Shown piece after piece: positions 1 to 10,885 of a stretch of 64,000 nt of DNA. The stretch comes from Dactylellina haptotyla (Eukaryota > Ascomycota > Orbiliomycetes > Orbiliales > Orbiliaceae), in the NCBI GenBank assembly GCA_031310005.1, contig CM062382.1:3100001-3164000 (forward strand), written 5' to 3'. A program made the position numbers and the translations under genes. The notes beneath the pieces are model-generated. The model was not told where the DNA came from. It did no database searches and was given only the letters and a program-made list of their open reading frames with translations. Every line of letters begins with the position of its first letter. The first letter of the stretch is position 1.

Positions 1-3000
1 AGAATAATATCCAGGAGGTAACAGGTACCATATTATCATTTGAAGCTCTGATTGAGAGTTTGGACTATATGAAGGCATCGAAAGGATGGGAGAGGATCCT
101 AGGATATCTGGATAATGCAAGTGGGCGGCTAGTACAAAGCCCATATAAGTTTTACGATATTGTTGGAGAAGCCATCGAGAGGACTAGCGGTAACAAGAGA
201 ACTCTCAGTCCGATTTTGGCCGTACTATTTCACCAGTTCAAATTTGTCAAGAAGAACGAAATACCGAAGGAGGAACTGGAAAGTTTGTGCAAATGGTTGC
301 TCAGAATATCTAACAATCTTTGGGTCACTGGCAATATGGCGATGATCGAAACGGCAGATGAGGACATAGCAACCAGCGGCACCGAAGGCTCGAATGAGGT
401 ATTCGTCCAGTTTGTAGAAGGAATACAAGCGTGGAGGCAATGTCTTACCGATTTCGGTATTGGAAGATCTCACAAACCCACGGATATGACTGGCTTCCCC
501 ATGGATTTTGGCCTACCTGCCCAGGTAGCCTCGTTGAAGCCGAAAAATGTCCAATCAATCCGCGAAAAGTACCTAAACCCACTCCTATCTGCAGCCATGC
601 AATCTTCAGTATATGCATTATTCTACTGGCGACGCATGCAACATATCGTCGAGATTCTCTTTAAGATTGCGCCAGCCAACGAAAAGATTCTAACTGAACT
701 TGAAGAGTTCTCAGAATGGGAAAGCATTTATCAAAAAGTTGCCGCTGCATATGATTCAGCGGCGACGAAAGTCATGAAGAGCACCGCATATCCTAGTGCA
801 TTTAAGGACCAAATATGCTTGGACGCAATGGTCGATAAAAATAGCCAACAGATGTACATCAACTACTTTCTGAAATCCAGTGCACAGAACCTGTTCGGAA
901 ACTTAGATTTAGGTATGTTTTCTTACTACCCCACGAGGCAGATTCATAACACTAATCCTCCTTTTTAGCCCTTCTCAAAGTCTATGCAAAATTACCCATC
1001 GGGTCTCTCGAGGATGAGAAGAGTATTGGATCACAACTAGGCGATAGAATCAACAAATTATCAAATGGACTAAAGTCGTCCAAAACTCAAACAAAACACT
1101 TTGACAGTTTACGTTCTACCTGGTGGAGAGACTGCGAGACAATCGATCGACTCAAATCAAAAATCTGCACAGTAACACAAGGTTCAGGTGCTGCTACTGA
1201 TAGTAGCGACCCCGTCTGGCCCATAATATTTGAGAGGTTACGAAAGGAGAAAGTCGTCCTCAAAGGACAGGAAATTTGGGGCGCCACTTTACTTTTCCCG
1301 AAGGATTCTTTGTGGGGCCGCTTCGCTGAGCACCTAGCATCTCGCCGCAGAGGCATAGAGGATGATTCTACTACAGTGGATTTTGAAATACTACATGCAA
1401 TGTTGACAGAAAGAACTCTGGCTATGTTTTCCCGAGGATTGGAAGCAATCATCCCTTTTAATACAGACCAAGGAATGACCGATCTGTTAGAGGCGACTAC
1501 CGAAACCCTTCACAAAGACATTCAAAAACTCCCATCTGGTACGAGGATGGAAGATGGAGAACTTCGGAATCTATCGTTTGTAGTACTCGCGTTCCCTGTC
1601 GTTAAAGCGACCAGCCGTGCGTATATGGAGACGGATGATACAACCGGGAAATTCCGATGGAAGAACACGCTGAGCAACGAAGCCAGGCAGCAGTTTCTAA
1701 AGATCTTTTATCACGACAGTACAGCCCATTATCTGATTTTTGTAGACAAATTCTCTTCAATGAACGATGCCTTAGGGGGGCTTAGTACAGATTTCGCAAA
1801 CTATTTCAGAATCGGATTGGACTTTGGCGTCATCAAGTGGGATGAAAAGCTGCTCTGTCTAATTGATGCAAATAATGCAGGCAAAAAGGCTTTATTGTCA
1901 CCTTCTCAGTTCCCGCTGTTTGAGGCTGCTTATAGAGTATCCCAAGGAACGGATATGACTTGGTTCCACCAGAGAATTCAACGAATGGTGTACGACCTTA
2001 CCGTTAAGTTGTCGAAGGCCAAAGTTGGAACGAATGGTGCCGAGATCCTGGAGACTTGCGAACTATTTGGGCAATTCCTAAATAGGAATGAAGTCGACCT
2101 ACTAGACTATGTCGCGAAGGATGCGGTAGACAGTTTGCTTGAGGCTGCGTTTGAAAAATTGGAGATGGGAGGCGGAGCCGTCGGGTTGGCTTTGGGTGTT
2201 ATTGGTGGGGTGGAGGATGCTAAAGTAAGTTTCCTATTTCAGTTTCGCTGATATTCCGACTATCAATACTAAAACTGAGTCTCATAGTATCTACAACACT
2301 CGAAACTTTTACAACTTGTCTTATCTGCCTCAACAGCACTTTCGGAGTACCCTCGAGATCCATCTAAAACGGAAGAGCAATACCGTCTAGTGTTCATCAT
2401 TCGCAAACTCTTTTACGCCGCCAAGGGGCCACATAGTAACATTACTACACTCGACGGGGTGCTGCCGTTGTACTCTGGCAGCAACGATCCTATCGATGCC
2501 GTCTTACTGGAGATTTTAATCTCGATCGAAGGTTCCATGGGGCAGAGCATCATGGGACGGATCACCTCCGTTGAGTTCGATAACGGTGGAAAAGGGAAAT
2601 TTGTAGAAAGAGACAGCAAGGGAAGACTAAAAATTATTATCTCCGAGAAGACATTGAAGCGATCGATTGGAAATTTCTTCGGACGAAAAGTTTCTTTTAA
2701 TGACTGTGAGGACGTCAAAGGCTTTTTGGAACATTGTAAGCGATTTGGAGAAGAGGAAGGACGAACGAAGACTTATGACGTTGGGTTTTTGGCGGCAGTG
2801 ATTATGCAAGCTGTTCTGGCAGGAGGAAGGGGGGAGACAAGGATCGATGTTAAGGATGTGATTGAACGGGGTGCATTAGGAGTGGTAGTTACCGCTTTAG
2901 CATCAGAGAACCCGGAGGAGAGAGCGATGGCTGAGGCGGTGCTTGTTGCTATTGCGGGCAAGCTAGAGGGTGGCAAGACTGGAGAGGGAAAGAGTAGGGG

Positions 3001-3676
3001 TTATAAGGACCGGATTGAGGTTTTACATCTGATCTGTAAAATTCTGGCTGGAATAATGGCTTTCGACGATGGTAGTGGATTGAAGGAGAAGGGTATACCA
3101 ACTATTACTGCGGTGTTCCTTGCAAAGATGGTGAATATCGTCGCAAATCCGGGGCACTGGTTGTACGAAAAGGTCATGACATGGCTACAATCTAGAGCAA
3201 ATGTGGATCTAGCCGAAATTCCGTTGTTGAAAGAGTTTCTGAGGAGCGAGGCGGAGGCATATTGGAGAGAGGTACAGTGGGGGGTGGGAAGTCTCGCTAA
3301 CGGCATGAAAGGTACTGCCGACGTGGAGATCTGCAGGAAGCGAGGGGTGTTTGAAGAAGTTTTGGGATTGTACGAAAGGTGTGCCGGAACTGGTTCTGCA
3401 GGGGGAAATAAAGGGAAAGAAGACGAAGTTCGCAAGAAGGTGTTAGAGTTGCTTTGGAATGCTGCTGGGGTTGAAGGTGGTGCTACTACTCTTATCACAC
3501 GAACTGGAGTGGTTAGTTGGATCAAAGTGATGATTTCTATGGTGGGGGATGATGAAGAAAAACTGACGCTTAAGCGACTGGGTGCGCGATTATGGGAGGC
3601 TTGTAATAAAGTATATGTGAGGGAATGGAGTGAAGGAAACATTGGTAGAGTTCTCGAGGCTCTAGTGATGCTGTAA
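1..3676 (+). CDS. URB1: URB1-like nucleolar pre-ribosomal-associated protein, 5' partial
   Basis: About 1,184 C-terminal residues in three exons: <1..912, 969..2224 and 2288..3676. The frame is open back to base 3, so the start lies upstream of the window. Both introns (56 and 63 nt) have GT..AG ends and keep phase. The last exon carries the C-terminal helical region known from URB1/NPA1-type proteins: a stretch around VIERGALGVVVTALAS, then ITAVFLAKMVNIVANPGHWLYEKV, then LWNAAGVEGGATTLI near the end. I matched these by memory of human URB1 landmarks. URB1 is a large nucleolar scaffold for early pre-60S particles (25S rRNA domain folding, snoRNP release), expected in the nucleolus. The middle of the protein is poorly conserved and was not recognised on its own. 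The family assignment rests on the last 350 residues. The gene converges with the kinase gene at 4105. Confidence 0.8.
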
Positions 3677-4104
3677 GATATACTGTTGTAATCCTGTATA
3701 AATACCAGAGTCCTTCCGTAGATTATTATATAAACTAGAGGCTGAGGACATCTATTCGGGTATTTTAAAAATAATATGTAATGAAATTCTTGAACATTGT
3801 AATCCCTGCTAACTGTTTCTCAGACTATATGCTGGAACGGCTCCCCCTGCTCCCTTATATATCTTCGGTCTGAATAGCTCTATAAGGTTGTAACATGTGA
3901 ACTCAATTACATCATCAGTAGGTTTATTGTACTATGTTGGAACGAACAGTGGAACCCCGTACCGAAGTCCACCATATAGTATATATAATATGGTATGTAC
4001 ATGCTTTGCTAGTAATATGAGACTGAAACGCTATTAGACAGCAACTCTATTCAATTCGACACGCTACTATCCACCAAATATATTTTAGCTTGAGATAATA
4101 GTCT
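3677..4104. other. Convergent 3' intergenic region
   Basis: A 428-bp AT-rich stretch between the stop codons of URB1 (+) and the kinase-ankyrin gene (-). It presumably holds both 3' UTRs. I see no ORF or repeat of note. Confidence 0.6.
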
Positions 4105-6325
4105 TTATATTTTAGAATTATCTCTGTTTAGCTGATATGGCGTTATCCCGGCCCTATCTTTTATATGGGGATTTGCTCCTCTTTTCACTAAAAGTGCTAC
4201 CACATCTTCGTTACCTAGCTTTACTGCATGATGCAAAGCTGTCCAGCCTTTGTAATCCTTTTTAGACAGGCAGTCGGGATCATGATTGAGGATCATAGTC
4301 ATAATATCTATTCGATCTTTTCTCGCCGCCTCACAAAGAAGATCACCGCCATAGCCTCGCCATGGTACAGTTTTCAGGACGCATCCAAGTTCTACAAGAG
4401 CCGCGAACGCCTCTAAACTTCCACGCGTAACAGCTCGGTTCAAAGGTGTGGATGCGTCATCCCAGCCGACCTCCTCAATATCGGCTCCCCATTGAAAAAA
4501 AAGCCGAATCAGCTCCGGGCGGTTCCGTTCGACAGCTTCATGCAGTGGAAGATCTCCATATTCATTCTGAATACTTTGATTAGCACCATTCTCGAGAAGC
4601 CACTGAGTGATATCGACCGACTTGTAAATACGAACTGCGTAGTGAAGGGCAGTTGAACCATTGAGACTTTGACAATTCAATTGAGCGCCTTTTAGGCGCA
4701 ATAGCTTCATCATGGGTATCTTCTCCAAAAAGCATGCTAATAGGAACGGTGTTAGCCCCTGCGTATCGGTGGCCTCAAGATCAGCACCATGTCCTATTAG
4801 AAATTCAGCGACATCGAATTTAGAGAACCTAACCGCTAGATGAAGTGCAGTAAGGCCTTCTGCGTTTTTCATATTGAGATCTAAACTGGGAAATTTTCTG
4901 ACAAGAGCATCTAAGACGGAGATAAGGCCGTTGCTCGATGCAGTATGTAAAATGTAAGTTCCGGAAAGAGATTTGACAGATAAAGATGGCCCTTTTTGGA
5001 CCAATGCGAGTGCTTTGGTCTGATCCCGCTTCTCGCAAGCCGCTAAAAACCTTTTATTCCAGCCCATAAATGAATTTGGCTCGCAAAAGCTTTCAGATTC
5101 CGGTTGAGGGTCTTGAGTTGCTATGTATACGGTTAATGACTGTCTGAAACTCTCAGTCGGTTGGTTTTCAAGAGCGTCCGTGGGAAGACTCGGTGGACTG
5201 GGTCCCATGCCCTGTATAACCTCGCTAACATATGGCAGCTTGATTCCTTTTGCCGCCTTCAGAAATTGATTGACAGCATTTTGGTGGAATTCTCCCGCAT
5301 ATTGGAGAATATCATCGATATTCGGTCGATGAGTCGGGCTCGGCGCAAGACATCGAGATATTAGTATCGCTAGCGCTGGAGGATACGCCATACTGATGGG
5401 CTTATAGCCGGATTCTGATGTCTTTTTGGTGAATGGTAAACGACCTTCGCAGAGATAATACAGGATACAGCCGAAACTGTAAATATCCGATTCAGAAGAG
5501 AAGGTGCCAGACCCGCTCGTGGTTTCCTAAAGTACTAGTCAATGATCTCTATTCATACGAAAAGCTTGGGTGCTTTACACCAAGGCTATATGGTAAAAAT
5601 AGACCTATTCGAACTACAGAAATATAACTAACCGGCGCGATAAACCCAGGTGTGCCCAACTTTGCAAAACTTTGAAGTAATTGGGTACTGTTCGATATTA
5701 GTTATGACGAGAACTTGCTGAGTCCGAAGTCTGATATATGGCACCAAGGAGTGTTCTCCAGCGCGGCTTCTATAAAACCCTCCACTTCAAAAAGCTCCTC
5801 TTTCGCCAACGGACCGTCCTCATTCGTAGCTTTCCACAACAGCTCGTTGCATTCGAAGGGTACGCTGAGCAATATATTCGCTGGCTTAAGGTCGCGATGA
5901 ATTATATTCGATTTCTGACAAGTCTCCAACCCCTTTGCGATTTGATAGGCGCATGCGGTCACAACTATCGGGTGGATAGTAAAACCCTGGTGCTGAGCGG
6001 TATCGATGACCTTCTGAAGATCCCCACCTTGATACAGGTTCATATAGACTCTTACGGTCAAAGTCTCTGTCGCCCAAGAGCTATCGTGATATTCCGCAAT
6101 GTATTGCTCCCTGCCTATTGCCGTCCATGTTGCCAGTTCCCTAGACAGCAAGCTATTTGAAAGATCCTCTTCGGAGGAACAGTGGATGGATTTACAAGCG
6201 AAAACTTGGCCGTCCGTTAATCGTTTTACTTTCGAAACGACCCCGAACGCGCCCCTGCCAATAATCTCGACAAATTTGTAGTCCGGGTCCCTTCCCAGGC
6301 TGTGGTCGAGTATCCGGGGCGCCAT
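4105..6325 (-). CDS. Protein kinase with C-terminal ankyrin repeats; in-frame stop in activation loop
   Basis: ATG at 6325 (MAPRILDHS). A first open segment runs 6325..5633, then an intron 5632..5527, then 5526..4105. Kinase landmarks in order: Gly-rich loop GRGAFGVV, FACKS lysine, HRDLKPANIL catalytic loop, DFG, GTPGFIAPE, and SFGCILYYLCEGRLPF. About eight ankyrin repeats fill the C-terminal half (GLTALHLAV, GSTALHYAV, GWTALHHAV and others). A serine/threonine kinase role is inferred from the family; the target is unknown. Oddity: a TAA at 5704..5702 interrupts the frame a few residues after DFG, yet the 23 codons beyond it continue in the same frame up to APE. Either a 39-nt intron (5708..5670, GTCATA..CAAAG) is removed, which keeps frame and gives KFSFAKLGTPG, or the allele carries a nonsense codon. 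Such kinase-ANK proteins are common in filamentous ascomycetes. Confidence 0.7.
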
Positions 6326-6961
6326 AGTGCGGATCCGATGGGAAGGATTTCGAAACAACGATTACATTTACGGTTTAAGTTGGTCTAGAGAATTGTGTTC
6401 AGGCTTACGCAGGATGCGGTCGCCACTAAGATACAATTTAGAGGGGTATCAAAATATCTCAGCCTGATGCAGGATATATATGCGTTGTCTTGACGCATTG
6501 TCCGAAATAATCCAGCCTTGCCGTAGATCCTGGGTATACGGGTACCGTAGCTCAAAATATTCTACCAGTCAGGTTATTTACTCTTCTCCATGGATAAGTT
6601 CAATCACATCATGATATCAACCAAAGAAATTCATAACGAGTCACAAAACTACTCGAGAAAAGCCGATGCGGCAAAAAAGAATTCAATAGTCGCTGTCTTT
6701 TCGACGTATCTATGATAAATATTTCGAAGATGCACCTAAAAAGGAAAACCAAGCCCGAACCCCAGCGCCATCCACCAACACCTTTTCCAAAACATAAAAC
6801 GGTCGTAAAATACAATTCATGAATTCGTAAGATTCAAGAGAGAGGGGGAAATCAAGGCCCCAAAGGCAGCACATCCACCGAAAGTCCAATATAATATAGA
6901 CAAGCCTCCAGATTCCCGCACACCAAACCCGCCCAAAACGTCATACATATCAACAAGAGCT
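6326..6961. other. Intergenic, kinase promoter and H4-like 3' UTR
   Basis: 636 bp between two minus-strand genes. It should contain the promoter of the kinase gene and the 3' UTR of the H4-like gene. Short ORFs here lack support. No repeat or RNA gene was seen. Confidence 0.5.
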
Positions 6962-8042
6962 TCATTTCCTAGCGGTGAGTTTACGATTCGCCTTCTTCGG
7001 ATCATACGTAGATTTATCGAACCCGTATATCGGATTTCCTCTCTATAAAAATTTCCCTGGTTAGCGTAGGCACTAATAAAACTACAGTCGAAAGCTCTTC
7101 TGGCCACTCACCCGTTGCAACGCATGGATAACCTAGTAAAGCGATCTAGTCAGCCCATGAACCACGTAATATTGAGATATCACAGAAATTGATAAACTTA
7201 CATCTGTAACTGTTATCGTTTTCCGGTTACCGTGTTCGCAGTATGCGACTGTATCACGGATTATACCCGTCAGGTGGCTCTTCAGGACGATCCGAACTTC
7301 CTGGTAGATTTGGGCCGAGATTCGTTTGACACCTCCCCGGCGAGCGAGACGACTATAATTATGTTAGCATATGATACTTCTCTTCCGTTTTTTGATCAAT
7401 TGGAAGGAGGATTATATATGTACCGAAGAGCAGGTCTCGCTAAACCACGCAATTAGATAATATTAGCATTGTGAAAACCATGTCGCAGCGGAGGAAAGGA
7501 TATAAAAACATACTAATGCCGGTAATATTGTCACGTAGAATCCTCTGGTTTCGGTGTCTTCTGGCGGTGCCGTGCAATGCACCTAACCCTTTCCCACCTG
7601 TACCCCGTCTCGCAGGTGAAGGCCCAGGCAACGACTTACCACCACTACCACCAACGGGCGATGGTGTGACGGAGAATGCGGGTCTCCCCGGAATAGAACT
7701 GAGGGACCTGCTCGCCACACGTTGTAAAGCCGCCTGTTGTTGTTCTCTAGCTGCACCGCTGCGGCTGCTTTCGGCTTGGGTGCCGAATTCTCTTGACAGC
7801 TGTCTCTCGACTTCAGCTGACGGACTGGGCGCTACCATCCTTCCCGAATGTTGGGAGCTAAAAAGGCGGGGTGCCGGTGTAGGGGTAGATTGCACGCTCG
7901 ACCCGCGGAAAGGTAGCGCGGGTTTCATGAACGGGCGGGTGGAGGCAGGGGATGGGGTAACTGAGGGCATGCCTCCTGTCGTTATCCTGGGGCCGCCGAT
8001 GGGACGTGACGGCTTCAGTTTTCTTACAGGCTTGGGCGGCAT
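6962..8042 (-). CDS. Divergent histone H4-like protein with long N-terminal extension
   Basis: Five exons, minus strand: 8042..7514, 7439..7424 (16 nt), 7352..7202, 7132..7112 (21 nt) and 7042..6962. Spliced length 798 nt, 265 residues; all junctions are GT..AG and in phase. The ATG at 8042 is the first in its frame. Residues 1 to about 147 form a Pro/Ser/Arg-rich, disordered extension. An H4-like basic tail follows ([15 protein letters not shown]), then ILRDNITGI and the near-perfect H4 stretch [19 protein letters not shown]. The rest of the histone fold is diverged but colinear ([45 protein letters not shown]). The last 18 residues ([18 protein letters not shown]) replace the usual GG end. 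By family it should pair with H3 in nucleosomes, but the divergence suggests a specialised variant. Neurospora is reported to have a divergent H4 variant; whether this is its orthologue cannot be judged here. Nothing in the sequence points to its regulation. Confidence 0.9.
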
Positions 8043-9935
8043 GATGGCGGTATGTTGTGTGTTTAGCTGGCTAGGTGAGGTAGTCGATGGGATAAGATGA
8101 GATGGAAGGTCCGTCGGGAGAACAAGATGAATTGCGGTTGGAGATGATGACGATGATGATGATGAGGGAGGAGGTTGAGACGGGTGTCGGTTGGATGAGT
8201 CGCGAGAGCGTGCGGTATGCGGTTGATATTTGGGTTGGTAGTTGGTTACACAGCTCCTCAATCGATTCGGCCAGCCAACAAACAAAAAAAACAAACAACT
8301 TTTGGGACCTGGTAAACTGGCAGCGGGGTATTTTTCGTAGAACGCGGCGGCAGCAGATGACGGTTATAGTAGTTCGCTATCCCAGGAGCAGAGGGCGATG
8401 CCAGACCTGGGGATCGTGGGGTCCAAGTGGAAGTGGAGTAGCGGCCGTTAGAGTTGCCGCGACGTTTAGCGCCTCAGATGCAGGCGGCGACGATGTGCGA
8501 CAACACCAGCAATGCGCAGGCTGCAGGGCTAATCACAGCGCAGCACAGGTCGGTCTAGATTGATGGATAGATGGGTTAAAATAAAAAGGAAGTGAATGAA
8601 AGAGGGAAGGCTGAGCGAAGATGTTTAAATACTCGCCTGACATCTGCAGGAACCCTCAGGAAGAAGGTCGGTGCAAGGCTGACGTATTTTCAGGCACAAT
8701 AATGCAACGAACACTCTTCGGGTTGTTATTCTTTCGTTCTTTATCAGCTGTGCCGCAAACACCTAACCAACAAACACCCAACAGAACAAAGAGATATGTC
8801 GGCGAGATGGATGCGGTTGGCCGTCTGAAGGATCCAGTCTGCAGGCCATGCCGTGCATGCAGATGCGTACGATGCGGCTTATATAGAGACCCTTCGTGTG
8901 TTATTCTGCATATTATTATATATTATTTGTATTACAGCAGACCACGCTCCAGCACTATCTGAGGTTTAAATTTCGTGAACAAAGAGTAATTGTGCGATAT
9001 ATATCTTTATTCATCACTCAGCTTTCCGCACAATTAATGATTGAAGCTCTAGCTCGCAGCTTAATTGCTTTATACATACATCCCGCTATAAACTTTGGTA
9101 AAAAAAATAAGAATTTCCGAATCGATGCATCTAATCACGAAGGAAAGAAAAATACCCCAAAAAGTAAAAAAGAAATCGAAGCACTATAGATGAAAAACAA
9201 AACCCCGTTCCCGACCCGTTGTGTACACTTTACTTACCTACACCCCTATCCTCCTCCCTCCAAAAAGAAATCATGCAATAAAACAGAGAAATAAAATAAT
9301 GCTGGACCAGGAGGGAACCTATACAGATTTTAAAGAAATAAATGCCGGAATATGTAAAACCGAACGAGATGGCATTAGAAAAAGGAGTGGTAAGATGGAA
9401 AGGAAAAAAACCAGGTGCCGCCCAAAGCTGGAAAGGAAAGGAAGGAGAAGAAACCAGAAAAAAGTTCATGTAGATGTGCTGTTTTATAATATGCTTTCGT
9501 AATTGTTATACCATTAAAAGAATCTGTCGTTGAAAGGTTGGCACCGACGATGGTGGTGATGATGGTTGTGGTGGTTTCGTTAGGACGGAAGAATTGAGAT
9601 TGATAGTTTGAGAGCGTACGGATGGGGAAATCGCATTTGCTATTCGAACTCGCTGCATCGCCGGCTCGCTCTATCAGACGAAGAAGAAGAAAAAAAACAT
9701 CCCAAAGAGAAAATTAAAAAGGCCGGTGCATCAAGGATGAATTTTTCAAACTCCAGAATAAGAATAAAAAGAAGATATTAAGGATTCCGTCCGACGCCAG
9801 AATTACTCCGTCCCTCCGTTTTGCCACAGATACATGCACACACATATATATAAATTGACCCTATATCAACCTGCGAATTTATTGTGTTTTTTATTTTTTT
9901 TCGCCATCGCATATGCGCGCGTTCGTGTGGGTGAA
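8043..9935. other. Intergenic between UBL3-like and H4-like genes
   Basis: 1.9 kb holding the H4-like promoter/5' UTR (with a GATGATGATG-type microsatellite near 8144-8166) and the UBL3-like 3' UTR. The part from about 9100 to 9480 is A-rich. Several ORFs of 90-150 codons overlap each other without recognisable domains and are not called. Confidence 0.5.
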
Positions 9936-10885
9936 TTATAATATAACACAACGACAACCGGCGCTCGCTCTCTCACCGGTTCGGTTCCCGCTGCTGTTGA
10001 ATCCTGTGAATTTACCACTCTTGCTCGTGACTTCGTCTTCGGTGATGTCGGCGGGGCGCAAACTCAGGTGGACCACGTTTGGCGTGTCGAGGTTTAATCT
10101 ACAGTCTATACGGGATGCGATTTCTCGTTAGTGGAGTAATTTCAATATTGAGAATGATTAAGCAATACCTCTCAGTAGACTCTTGTCTTCCAATAATCGT
10201 CCGAGTGAGATCAGCCGGATCAGATGCGGCGAGGCCGGTTGCTTCGTATTCAATTCCTCTGTGTAACCGTATTCAGTCAGCATTCCATTTGAAAATTCGC
10301 AGCATAGACCTTTTTGGGGTTCCTTTTCTTGTGCGCTTGTAAAAAGAAGTGTGGAATTTTGTGATACGCACCTTCCTTCCAATCCCGCCACACGCATTCC
10401 TTCAGATTGTAGACCGTCATCTGCAGCGGTTCGGTGTCCGGCACGTTGTGTCGAGTCAGGTATCCCGGATTGAGAGTGAAGGTCGACCGGGCGCCGGAGA
10501 GAATCAGCAGGGTGATCACGATACCCGGCGTCGTGTCTTCCACCGGTGCAGGAGCAGCCGGCGCGGCAGGCGGAGTGGATGTGATGGCGTTTTCCTCCTC
10601 CCTTCGCTGCTCGGTGCTCAAGGGACGTTCCGGAGAGGTAGGCGAGCCGGTTGCGGCGGCGGCGGCGGCGAGGGATTTCCGAACCTCCTCTTTGTCGAAG
10701 CGCATGGCGGTTTCCATCGCGGCGGGTGTGGTTGCCATTATGGACGATTCGGGCAGGACGAAGGAGTTGCGGTTTGTGTCTATCGGAGGAGGAGAGGGTC
10801 TAGGAGAGGAGGGTATCGGCTGGGACGGGGAGGAAGGGGTTTCTGTGGGAGCAGCAGTAGCAGTCGGTTCCGATGGCTCCGGCAT
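9936..10885 (-). CDS. UBL3/MUB-type membrane-anchored ubiquitin-fold protein
   Basis: Exons 10885..10372, 10258..10169 and 10105..9936 give 774 nt, 257 residues; the 3' site at 10106 (TATAG) is needed to keep phase. Residues 1 to about 120 are Pro/Ala/Ser-rich and disordered. A ubiquitin-like fold follows: VITLLILSGARSTFTL, then VYNLKECVWRDWKE, then HLIRLISLGRLLEDKSLL, then NVVHLSLRP. The order and spacing match human UBL3 (NLRLILVSGK.., ..LRLIYQGRFL..). The protein ends CRCVIL, so CVIL forms a CaaX box as in UBL3 (CCVIL). This predicts prenylation, probably geranylgeranylation, and membrane attachment rather than conjugation to targets. Plant MUBs recruit E2 enzymes to the plasma membrane and animal UBL3 sorts proteins to vesicles; either role here is inference. 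The long N-terminal extension is unlike animal UBL3 (117 residues). Divergent from the F-box-like gene. Confidence 0.85.

Noticed and set aside
2413-3642. Minus-strand ORFs (101 and 213 codons) within URB1
   Set aside because: Antisense shadows; the plus strand carries the URB1 C-terminal signature.
7471-8563. Plus-strand ORFs of 209 and 153 codons over the H4-like 5' half
   Set aside because: Antisense to the spliced histone gene, which explains the conservation pattern on the minus strand.
8621-9189. Plus-strand ORFs between the UBL3-like and H4-like genes, with one CRPCRACRCVRC cluster
   Set aside because: The Cys cluster looked like the later Cys-tail genes, but the frame continues for 40 residues with unrelated sequence and lacks the same architecture.
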